A DNA stretch of 64,000 nt from Amoebidium appalachense (lineage: Eukaryota; Ichthyosporea), in assembly GCA_963693365.1 (NCBI GenBank), contig CAVNZM010000002.1:13702001-13766000 (forward strand), in the 5' to 3' direction. A program made the position numbers and the translations under genes. Each line of letters starts with the position of its first letter. Within the stretch, counting starts at the first letter, position 1. The notes beneath the pieces are model-generated. The model made no database searches, was not told the origin of the DNA, and saw only the letters and a program-made list of their open reading frames with translations. Positions 14,342 through 24,371 of this stretch are shown here, in pieces.

Positions 14342-16238
14342 TGCCCCACCGGACATACAGACACACATGTCGAAGGTGAAGAGGGAAAAAATATAACGGG
14401 GAAAAGAAGATCCCCTTTATGTGTTTCAACTGTCACCAAATATAGCCTCCCCCCTCCCTCCTTCCCCCCCCCCTTTCCCCCCCCCTCCCTGCCCTACTCT
14501 CCACAAACTCCCGTGTGGGATATGCACTACTCATGTACCCCTATTTTCAAAGGAAGATATCCCCATTTCGAATTTGTTTGTATCGCACACATCGCAGCCA
14601 TATTGCCCAACTCCTGTGCATTGGCCTGCGCCTCCCCCCCCCTCCCCCCTCCCTGCCCCCCCCTCCACCCCCGGGCCCCATCCCTTTACTACTCTCCCTG
14701 CCCTCCCCTCATACCCCTTTACCCCTTAACCCTCCCCCCCCCATGCCCCCCCCCCCCTCCCCCCCCCCCCCCCCCCCCCCCCCCCCTCTCGGTCTTACCC
14801 GGTTTCAACCCTTACTGCCCCATTTTGCGCCAAACTCATCCCTCTCCCCCCCCCCCCCCCCCCCCCGCCCTTCTGACCTCCTTTTCCCCTTCCCCTCCTC
14901 TCTCCCACTCTCCTTCCCCCCTCCACCCCTTTTGCTCGCCCTCCCCTCCCCTCTCCCCCCCTCTCCCCCCCCTTTTTCCTCCGCTACACCCATACCCTCA
15001 CAGCTCAAGGAAGGTCAAGGCCACATGTCCATTACCGACCGTCTGGCGGACTTTGCCAGAAGCACCTACCGTCTTCTATCAGGGAAACACGACTCCCAGG
15101 CACATGAGAAACTCACCGCCGCTGACCAATCACAACCCACCGTTGCCATGGAAACGGCCCAGCAGGGTGGGTGGAAACCCGTCGCTTCTCGTGTTGTGGA
15201 CGTGGCGCAAAAGGCAAAAGGTGCAGCAGGGGGGATCCTAGACAAAATTTCAGGCGAAAATTTGGAGGGGATCGATCTTCTACACGAAGACATGTACGGT
15301 GAAAACATTGGGAAACGGGCAGGAAAATTAACTGAGGCTGTGAAAGAATCCGGAGGGGGGTTTTTGCACGGTGCCACGGAAAGAATTAAGGGCATGGTCG
15401 GGGGGGCCCATGAAACCGTCCAATCAGGTGCATCCGATGCGTCTTCGATGGCGACGGATGCAACCGGGAAAGTGCAGTCGGTGGGGTCGGACATGAGCCA
15501 ATCGGGTGCCTCACTTGCTGGTCACGTGACTGATACAGCTGCCAGCATGTACACAAGGTATGGTAACCCCTCACACCCCCCTCCCCCCTCCTTTCCCCCC
15601 CCCCCCTTTCCCCCCTTCTCCTCCCCCCCCCACACACACTGTCTTTTCTCCCCTACAATACTTTCCTCCCCCCTCCCCCCCCTCCCCTCCCCTCCCCTCC
15701 CCCCCTCCAACAGGGGCTATGATAGAACCAGACTTGCTAATATGAGAAAGGGTTGGGGCAATAGGGGAAGATGTGTATTCTTATTACTTTTGGGGTGGTG
15801 GTGTGTGTGTGTGTTTGGGGGGGGGGGGGGGGGGGGGGGGTTGTAGGAAAAACTATGAGCTTGCCCATCTAAAGGCTCAGATGATGGGGAAGTTTGTGTG
15901 TGGAGAAAATAGATTAATTGAACCTGATCCCCCCCCCCCCCCCCCTCATTTCCCTTTTCTCTCTCTCTCTCTCTCTCTCGCTCTCTCTCTCTCTCTTTCT
16001 CCCCCCCCCCCCCTCCCCCTCCCCCCCAGCTGCCCCCATTTCCCTCTCCCCTTGCCCCTTGCCCCTCTTCTTTCCCTCATCAAATTTTGCACACCTTCCT
16101 TCTCGCCCCCCTCCCTCTCACCCCCCCTTCCCCCCTCCCCCCCCCCCCCTCTTTCCCCACCTCCATACATGAATATTCGATGCACGTGCACACATATCCA
16201 CACACTCCCTCTTCTCCCACGCACCATCCCCCTAACCC

Positions 16239-16269
<31 letters not shown>

Positions 16270-17957
16270 TTCCCCTCAACCCAAATAGGGCCATCGACAG
16301 TGCTATGAGTGGAATGGAAGATGCCACCAACCGTGCAAGTTCATTGGCTGGCAAAGCCACCCAATCAGCTGCGGGCGCCTTGGAGTCTGCCACCAATTCG
16401 GGTGCTTCGATTGGCCAGGCCGCCACACACACGGCAAAGAGCCTGGGTGCTGCTGGTGTGTGCTCCCCCCCCCCCTATGCTCTTCTCTCTTGCTCTCTCT
16501 GCCTCCCTCCCTCCCTCCCTCCCTCCCTCCCTTCCTTCCTCCCTCCCTCCCTCCCTCCCTCCCTCCCTCCCTCCCTCCCTCCCTCCCTCCCCCCTCCCCC
16601 CCTCCCCCTCCCCCCCCCTCCCCCCCTCCCCTCCCCCCTCCCTCCCCCCCCCCCCCCTCCCCCCCCCCCCCCCCCCCCCTCCCCTCCCTCCCCCCCCCCC
16701 CTCCCCCCTCCCCCCCCCTCCCCCTCCAATCCCTCCCCTCCCCCCCCCCCCCCCCCCCCCTCCCTCCCTCCCTCCCTCCCTCCCTGTCCCTCCCCCCTCC
16801 GTCCCTCCCTCCCTTCCTCTCTGTCCCTCCCTCCCTCCCTCTCTCCCTCCCTCCCTCCCCCCCCCTCCCTCCCTCTCTCTCTCTCTCTCTCTTTCTCCCC
16901 CTCCCCCCCTCTCTCTCCCTATCTCTCTCTCTCTCCCTCTCTCTCCTCTCTCTCTCTCTTCCCCCCCCCCCCAACCCACCCTCCCCTCTCTCTCTTTCTC
17001 CCGCTCGCCCCTCTCTCTCTCTCCCTATCTCTCTCTCTCTCTCTCCCCCTCTCTCTCGTCTCTCTCTCTCTCTCTCCCCCCCCAATCCTCCCTCCCTCTC
17101 TCCCTCCCTATCTCTGTCTCCCTATCTCTCTCTCCCTATCTCTCTCTCCCTATCTCTCTCTCCCTATCTCTCTCTCCTGGCCTCCCCCCTCCCTCGCTCC
17201 CTCCCTCCCTCGCTCCCTCCCCTCCCTCACCCCCCCCCCCCCCTCCCATCCCCCCCCCCCCCCACCCCGGATCCCTACCCTCCTTCCCTACTTCCTCCTT
17301 TCCCCCCCCTCTCCCCCCCCCTCCCCCCTCCCCCTTCCCCCCTCCCTACCCTTTTTCCCCACTTCCTCCTTTCCTCCCCCCTCTCACCCTCTCCGCCCCT
17401 CCCCCCTCTCTAATCCCCTTCCCCTTCTCCCCCCTCCCCTCCCCTCATCCACCATCTCTGCTCCCTCTCCCCCTCCGCCCCTCCCTCCCCTCCTCTGGCC
17501 CTGATCCTCGCTCCCTCCTCCCCTTTCCCCCTCCTTCCCCCCTCTTTACATCAGGTTTGCACGTAACTAGCTGAAGCCCGTTGCTCTCGATTGTATATTA
17601 CGCTTCCAATACCAATAATCCCTCCCCCCTCCCTGCCCCCCCCCCCCCCCCCCTCCTCCCCCCCTCCCCCCCCTCCCCTCCCCCCCCCCCCCCCCCCTCC
17701 TTTCCCGTACCCCTCGGCCTCCAGTGGCCTCTCCCCAGTGGCACTACCACCTTCTTTTCTCACCCCCCCTCACTTTTCCTCTCCCCTACTCCCTCCCCTC
17801 TGCTGCCCCCCCTTCCACCCCCCAACCGCCTCTTTTTCCCCTCCTTGTGTCTTGTCACCATCCCTACTGCTGCCCCCCCCCCCCCCCGGCCGCTCTCCAC
17901 CCACCCACCAACCCTCCACCCACCCTCTAACCCACGACCCAGCCATTATCACCATCC

Positions 17958-17998
<41 letters not shown>

Positions 17999-20900
17999 AA
18001 CAAAAAAAAAACAAAAAAAAAACCTCCTTTCTAACCACCCAAACATACAAACAGCCACGGATGCCGCCAAGGCTGTTGCCGATGCTGCTTTGCACGGGGC
18101 CGAATCAGCTGTGTCTTTTGGTGAGCAGGCAGGGGCTCACATGACCAAAGGCGTCATGTCTGCCGTTTCCTATGCCACCGATGCCGGAGCGACAGTCACA
18201 CACGAGGTCAAGGCCGGGTTCTCGCACGCGACGGAAACGATTGGTTCGGGTGTTTCCATGGTAACCGAGGCGGCAGGTACCGGCGCATCTTACGTCACTG
18301 ATGCCGTAAAGACCGGGGCAGAGTACGTGCGGGAAGGGGCGTCTGTAGTCACCGAGGGAGTCAAGGAAGCACCACATTTCGCTACTGACGCGGTGAAAAC
18401 GGTGGTTTCTGCCGCTACACACGGCGCCTCCGTGGGCTCGGAAGCGGTGGTTTCGGGTGTATCTGCTGTTACACAGGTTGCAAAAGTAGCCGGAGAATAC
18501 GCAACTGACGCGGGAAAAATGGCGACGCACGGTGCAGGAATGGGCGTTTCCATAGCGACTGAGGCGGGTAAAGTTGTTCTTACCGCGGCTGAACGAGCAA
18601 CGGCGGGAGTTAAGGTGGCCGGGGAGTATGCGGGCGAAGCCGTCCAATCAGGTGCGTCGGTTGTGACTGATGTGGAAAAGACGATTGGCTCACTTGCGTC
18701 CGAGGCTACCCAGGCTGCCAAAACCGCTCCCGCACACGCCACAGACGCAGGAAAAGCGAGGTTTTCCATGGCAACGGATTACGGATCGTCGGTTACCGAC
18801 ACAGTGAAAAGCGCCGTAACAGCCGCCAGTGAAACTGCTGCACAGGCCACACGTGCAATGAAAGAGGCCGGAAGCCGTGCATCCGAAACGGTAACGGAGG
18901 CGGGTAAACAGGTGACGGAAACTATGAGCACGATGGGGCAACAGACGACGGGAACGGGAAAGGGGATGCTTGATTGGTTGAAGCAGAAAGTGGGCATTGG
19001 TAGGCGGCCGAGCAAAACGGAGCAGGAGGCGCAGGAGATGGAACAAGGAAAGGTCGGTGGTGGAGACGTGAGCATGCACGTGGAATCCGCCCAGCCCGCT
19101 GCCGGCAGTCTGTCAAGCGCGGCCTCTGACGCCTACCAGTCGGTTTCCTCCGTCGTTACCGAAGCGGTCGAAACGGTGACGGACGCTGCGCACACGGCCA
19201 CGGAGAAGGCCAAGGATGCTGGTTGCCAGGCAACAGATGAGGGTAAAGGAATGTACCACCGTGCAGGTGAAGCAGCGGAAGATCTCGCCTGCCAGGTTAC
19301 GGAAACGGCAAAGAAGGTTGCGGCGGCGGTTGGCGAAGGGGTCCAAACGGCTACGGAAAAAGCGAAATCGCTCGTTGGCCACGGCGAAGCGCCTACCGAC
19401 ATCGCCCAATCGCACGTCTCCCCCACCATCCACTTGCGCGTCACTGGCACCCTAGCGGCGGAGCCAGTTGTTGACCTTCCACCAATGAGAGAGGGCGGCG
19501 AGCGGATGGAGCCCGAGGCCCCTGCCGGCGGGGGTGGTTGGTTTGGCATTCCCGGTGCTGTTGCTATGGAAACAAAACCACGACGTACCGCGATTGGCGG
19601 AAACGAGGAAGACGATTTTGTGGTGATTGAGACGGATGAGGAGCAGGAGCGCGACGAGTACGCGGAGGTGCCGGAGGCTGTTGTTGATGACGTTACAAGG
19701 GGGTCGGGTGGGAAAGATTACGTGACGCAGGGGTTCCAGCGCATGACCGATGCAATGGCCACCGCCGCTTCAAGCGTGACGTCATCAGCAAAGGAGATGA
19801 TTGGTTCACTGGTCGGCAAGGCATCCGAGACCGCCCAATCAGCATCGGCTACCGCCACGGAGGCTGCAGGTGCGGCCGGGGACTATTTGCAAAGTGTCGC
19901 CTCCGATGCCAAGTCCATGGGTCATATGGCTATGCCTCATGCCACTAGCGGCCTTCATCACATGACGGGTGTAGCCGGCCAATCAGCCGCCAGTGCCACT
20001 TCGCAAATGGCAGATGCTGCATCCTCATTGGCCGACGCTGCATCCACACACGTGGCCTCACCAGCAGTGGAAACGGCCTCCACCCTTTCGTCTGCGGCCG
20101 GGGACATGCTCACACGTGCTACCGACGCAGCGAAATCCGTGGTGACTGAGGCCCCTGAGTCTGCGCGTTCTGCTGCCGCCCAAGCCACTTATGCCGCAAA
20201 ATTGTCTGCGGATAGGGCTAAATCCGCACTTTCTACAGCATCGAGTATGGCCTCTGAGAGCGCCGCACATGCCGCCGATTACGCAACAACAAAGTTGAGT
20301 CGGGCCACGGATACCCTCTCTCAGGCAACGGATTCGGCAAAATCCCTCGCAGGTGATTGGTCGCGGTCCATTGAGGCGGGCGCTGAGACTACGGCTTCCT
20401 CTGCGGCGTCTTTGGCTGGTGCAATTACTGACCAGGCGGGCACTGTGATTGGCCAACTAACGGACTCGGCGGCTTCTGGGATTGGCCAGGCATCAGATAT
20501 GGCGGGCTCTGTGATTGGTCGGGCAACTGAATCGGCGGCTTCTGTGATTGGCCACGTTACGGACGCAGCAGGCTCCATCGTCGGTAAAGCGTCTGATACT
20601 GCCGGATCTATCGCCGGGCAGGCTACAGAGTCAGCCCAATCAGCAGCTAGCGTGGCATCAAGTGCGATTCCGGAGGCCACCAGTTCGGCAGGGTCTGTCA
20701 TTGGTCGAGCCACAGATACAGCGGCATCTGTGATTGGTCAGGCAGCCAAAAGCGCCCAATCAGTTGCAGAGTCGGTCACCGACACGGTCCAATCATCAGT
20801 GAGCGAGGCAACCGAAACAGCGTCTGCACTCTCCACCGAGGCCACTGCAACAGCGAAAGGTGTATGGCAACGGGTAAAAGAGGGGGTGTTGGGTGGTGCT

Positions 20901-23027
20901 GAATCCGCCCAATCCACTCTTTCGGATGCAACCGGTGCCGCCCAATCAGCTGCAAGCACCGAGAGCGTATCCGTGACTCAGTTGGCCGACGAGATTCTCA
21001 CCGCAGTGTCCACAGTTATGGAACCAGTCGGTACCACGGCAGTGATTGGATTGGTGCCCGAAACCGAAATTGTCGCAGACGCAGCTAAAACGGCGGCTAC
21101 CGAAGCAACGTCCACAGTCGAATCAGCTGCGAGCGCCGCTTACGATACAGCCTCCTCATTGGCTAGTGAGGCAAGTGAGTCGGCGTCTTCCATCGGTACC
21201 CGTGCAACGGATGCGGCAAAGGTTGCTACTGAGTCAGTCAAGGGTATCTGGGGCATGATTACCGACAAGTTGGTTGGAGCAACAGATACAGCCGCTGAAT
21301 TCGCCCAATCAGCAACGGCAACAGCTTCTGATTTGGCAGCTGCGGCGACGGAAAAGGCAAAGGATGCCGTCTCCATGGCAACCGACGCCGGCGCCACGGT
21401 CACGGAGAAGGTCAAGGATCTTGGTTGCCAGGCAACAGAGGGGGGTAAAGCGGCCTACCACCAAGGGACCGAGGTCGCTTGCGCAGTTACCGACGCAGCA
21501 AAACATGCGGCAGGCACTGTTACCGAGTCTGCGAAATCCGTTATGTCCGTCGTTTCTCCCACACCCACCACCGTTGTTGCGGAAGATGAAAACGCGCCAC
21601 CTCATCGCCACGACGCGATCAACGAACCCCCCCATGTTCCCCACGAGCACCAACATATCGGTGGTGGCGCCGGCTGGTTTGGTTTTCAGGGGATAGGTGC
21701 GGAGGAGCTTCATCGCACCACGGAGCACGACAGTGGCCTGGAGAGGGAGCACGTGAGGGAGGTGGAGGAGGGGAAGGAGTTTGCGGAAGCTCGACCAATG
21801 GGTGAGCGGCTGGGTCACGTGACTGAAGCACCGGCCATCGTTCTGTCAGCGGCGAGTGAGGCGGCTGCGTCTGCATGGGAAACCGTTAAGAGTGTGGCGG
21901 GTGTGGCGGGCGGATCGGCAATGTCAGCAACAGACGCAGCGAAAGAAACGGCGAGCAAATATGCGTCGGAGACGTTAGAGCCAATCACCAGCGGGATGGG
22001 TGATATGAGTCACACGGCTACCCAACAGGCGAAGGAGTACTTGCATGGCGCCACAGATACAGCGTCGAGTGTTGTGGGTGATGCAGCCACACGCGTACAG
22101 GGAGCCACCCAATCAATTTCGTCGATCGCCGGCGACATCGCCCAATCGGCTTCAAGCATGGGCGAGTATGCTGCGTCCTCATTGGCTGATGTTACCGAGG
22201 GTGTTAAAGCCACAGCGTCGGATATGGGTGAATCCGCACGGTCGGTCGGGGAGAGAGTGACAGACACAGCCGGTTCCACATTCCACGAGGCAAGCAAGAC
22301 AGCAGGCGCTGTAACAGATTCCCTGGGTTCGGTCGTGGGTGCTGCTACGGAGAGTATTGCTTCAATGGCCAGCGCAGTTACGGAGGGGATTAAAGATTCG
22401 GCTGCAAAAGCGACAGATTACGCCAAAGATGCCGCAGGTGCTGCCAGCCAATCCGCAGCGAGTGTCACGTCAAAGGCAGGCGATATGATTGGTCAAGCGA
22501 CCGACTCAATTGAATCCGCTGCACATCGTGCCACTGATACAATTTTGAGCAGGGGGGTCGATGTTAAGCAAAAGGCCAAGGAGAGGGCCGAGGAGGCTCT
22601 TGCCGCCCAGCAGCGCTACTACTCGAAAGTCAGCAGTGTTCGGTCCGAAGTTTATGCAACCCCCCCTTCCATCGCCATTGAAACCCCTCAAATTTCAACC
22701 ACCGCCGCCGGCCAGGTCGTCACTGACTTACCCACCACCATTGAAGAGGTTCACCCTACACCCACCGCGACCCCCACCGGCTCAGGCACACCAATAGGTG
22801 GTGCTATGGACGCAATGAAAATGGTGACGTCGGTGGGGCCCGAGGGGGGTCTAGGAGGTATTAGGCATGCGGTTGAGGAGGGGGTGGATGCCGTCAAATC
22901 GAAGTTGGAGAATGTGGCGAGTCACGTGATGGGTCGGGGGGGATCGGAGGGAGTAGAGGAGAAGGCAACACCTACACGGGAACCAACGGTTGGGCGTGGG
23001 ACCCCCCTGGCTCATGCTGAGCTGTGA
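3660..23027 (+). CDS. Secreted beta-propeller/ASPIC protein fused to giant 11-mer repeat region
   Basis: Nineteen exons join in phase to 2467 codons plus stop: 3660-3743, 4592-4703, 5558-5671, 5974-6034, 6651-6723, 7196-7260, 7840-7949, 8525-8583, 9213-9365, 9918-9957, 10582-10769, 11596-11668, 11991-12154, 12563-12654, 13157-13250, 13953-14180, 15004-15557, 16289-16455, 18055-23027. Residues 1-25 look like a signal peptide. Seven DxDxDG-type calcium loops follow (residues about 63, 105, 156, 223, 283, 350, 434), each with an FG-GAP/VCBS-like blade, then an ASPIC/UnbV-like domain (about 495-570, with an REVRAGSSF core and a WPSG motif). This order matches the CRTAC1/ASPIC family. Residues 571-2467 are low-complexity amphipathic repeats (see separate entry). 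No membrane segment is seen after the signal peptide, so the product is probably secreted or luminal. Function is unknown. Intron 4 seems to use a GC donor, and the exon 13 acceptor is ambiguous (11983, 11991 or 12038). The weak point is the 14180/15004 junction: two separate genes remain possible. Confidence 0.82.
6035..6036 (+). promoter_or_regulatory. Probable non-canonical GC splice donor
   Basis: Exon 4 of the propeller gene must end in phase 2 to join the acceptor before 6651. The site CTGAG|GCAGGA does this and restores a typical blade strand ([12 protein letters not shown]), and no GT in range does. It is therefore read as a GC-AG intron. Confidence 0.6.
10797..10986 (+). repeat. Short tandem array with TTATAG core in intron 11
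   Basis: Four copies of a TTCGCCTTATAG-like core (near 10797, 10861, 10915 and 10974) are separated by C runs and CCGCCCTCCCC segments, giving a unit of about 55-65 bases. Each core ends in an AG after a pyrimidine run, so it resembles a splice acceptor. Confidence 0.75.
15004..23027 (+). other. Ala/Ser/Thr-rich 11-residue repeat region (exons 17-19)
   Basis: About 1897 residues are dominated by 11-residue units of the type T-D/E-x-A-x-S-V-I-G-x-A, clearest at 20420-20850, where successive units align without gaps. The pattern (small residues, regular acidic and hydrophobic positions, almost no Pro or aromatic residues) resembles group 3 LEA proteins and the 11-mer amphipathic helices of perilipin and synuclein. 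Two acidic, Gly-rich breaks (about 19440-19720 and 21570-21800) separate three repeat blocks, and a Pro/Thr-rich tail ends the protein. Only four cysteines occur, in two pairs (codons at 19224/19290 and 21426/21480). Exon 19 alone is 4973 bases without interruption. Composition is similar to LEA proteins, but descent from them is not shown. Confidence 0.8.
16456..18054 (+). repeat. Pyrimidine-only intron (intron 18)
   Basis: The coding strand of this intron is almost purely C and T from about 16460 to 17560, built from CCCT, CCCTCT and CT arrays and C runs, with very few purines. Further pyrimidine-rich sequence follows to about 17990. The acceptor ends the intron at 18053-18054 after a short A-rich stretch. 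Confidence 0.85.
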
Positions 23028-23124
23028 AAGTCTGCCTCTTTTTTGGTTTTGTATTGCTGTTGCATGTCATTCTCTTGCATAGTATTGATTGTAAGACTCA
23101 AGGACAAATATTTTGCGAGGGTTG

Positions 23125-23163
<39 letters not shown>

Positions 23164-23448
23164 CCTCCCTATTTCTGCAGGGGGCTTTTCGCCTGGGAGC
23201 AGGGGGATGGGAGAGGGGGTGGCGGGGTAGGAGGGGGGGCTGCTTCTAAATATTGGTCTCTACCATACAGATATTGAATTCATGCACACATGCACACGCT
23301 TTTGTGTCACGCGCGTACGTTCACACACACACAGTGAGGCATGCATACATGCACACACACGGATACCTTCACACACGAACCGTTGAAGACACAGAAACAT
23401 AAACACAAACACCAAATACACATACACATACAATTGTATCTTGCACAA

Positions 23449-23454
23449 AATAAA
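23449..23454 (+). terminator. Candidate polyadenylation signal (AATAAA)
   Basis: An exact AATAAA lies about 420 bases after the TGA that ends the propeller/repeat gene, in the first AT-richer stretch downstream. Its use is inferred. Confidence 0.4.
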
Positions 23455-23905
23455 TGAATCGTTTTATGCACATTGAAATCAATTGCACCCGTGCACACGG
23501 TATGAACAAGAGCTCCATTTTCTTTATTTTATTTTATTTTATTATTTTTTTAATTGTTTTTTGCACTACAGCAGTGAGGTCTTTTTTGTTCGCTAGCCAG
23601 ATAGGGGAAGGATACAGCGATTAGTGGTATTTGTACGGTAACATTGTGTGGTCATTTGCGCAACTGATACACTCGGAGGATTACATCCAGAGAGAGTAAA
23701 ATGTGAGTGCGTTCATAGACTACCGATCTCCAAGTGTGCTTTGCCCATGAGCCCACACACCAAACTAGTTTTTGTTTGACACTTTCACTCATGCCCCCCC
23801 CCCCCCCCCCCCACCCCCTTTTCCCTCCAATCCCCCTCCCCCCTTCCACCGCCCTCCCCATTTCCCTCCGTCCCCGGGCCCTATATATATATATCTCTCT
23901 CTCCC

Positions 23906-23944
<39 letters not shown>

Positions 23945-24080
23945 CCCATCCCCCCTAATATGCCCGCCTCTAATTGCCGATCATGCTGTGGATGTACTCT
24001 TCCTGCCTTATCTCCCCCCCCCCCCCCCCCCCCTTTCTTTCTTCCCCCCCCCCCCCCTCCCCCCCCCCCTTATGGCCGCC

Positions 24081-24218
24081 AAAAAAAAAAAAGAAAAGAA
24101 AGAAAGGGGTTCTCCTGTCGTGGTCCATATTGTCATTTCACACATTTCCCTTTTTTCTGTAAATTTATGTCATCGTCCCCCCCCCCCCCCCCCCCCCCCC
24201 CCAAACTGGGCGCCCCCC

Positions 24219-24254
<36 letters not shown>

Positions 24255-24329
24255 AAGAAAGGGGTTCTCTCCTCGTGGTCCATATTGTCATTTCACACAT
24301 TTTCCGTTTTTCTGTAAATTTATGCCATC

Positions 24330-24371
<42 letters not shown>
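24081..24371. repeat. Two-copy tandem duplication (A-run, unique 70-mer, C-run)
   Basis: The same block occurs twice: an A run, a GAAAGAAAGGGGTTCTC-type start, a shared segment reading TGGTCCATATTGTCATTTC and onward, then CATCG and a C run. Copy 1 is about 24081-24202 and copy 2 about 24221-24371, with a few substitutions. Each copy is itself bounded by homopolymers. Confidence 0.85.

Noticed and set aside
16303-17574. Frames of 260-421 codons with Pro/Ser/Leu or Gly/Arg/Glu repeats
   Set aside because: They lie in the pyrimidine-only intron 18; only 16289-16455 is exon.
18105-22297. Minus-strand and shifted frames inside exon 19
   Set aside because: They are shadows of the repeat-rich coding frame, which keeps other frames open by its biased composition.
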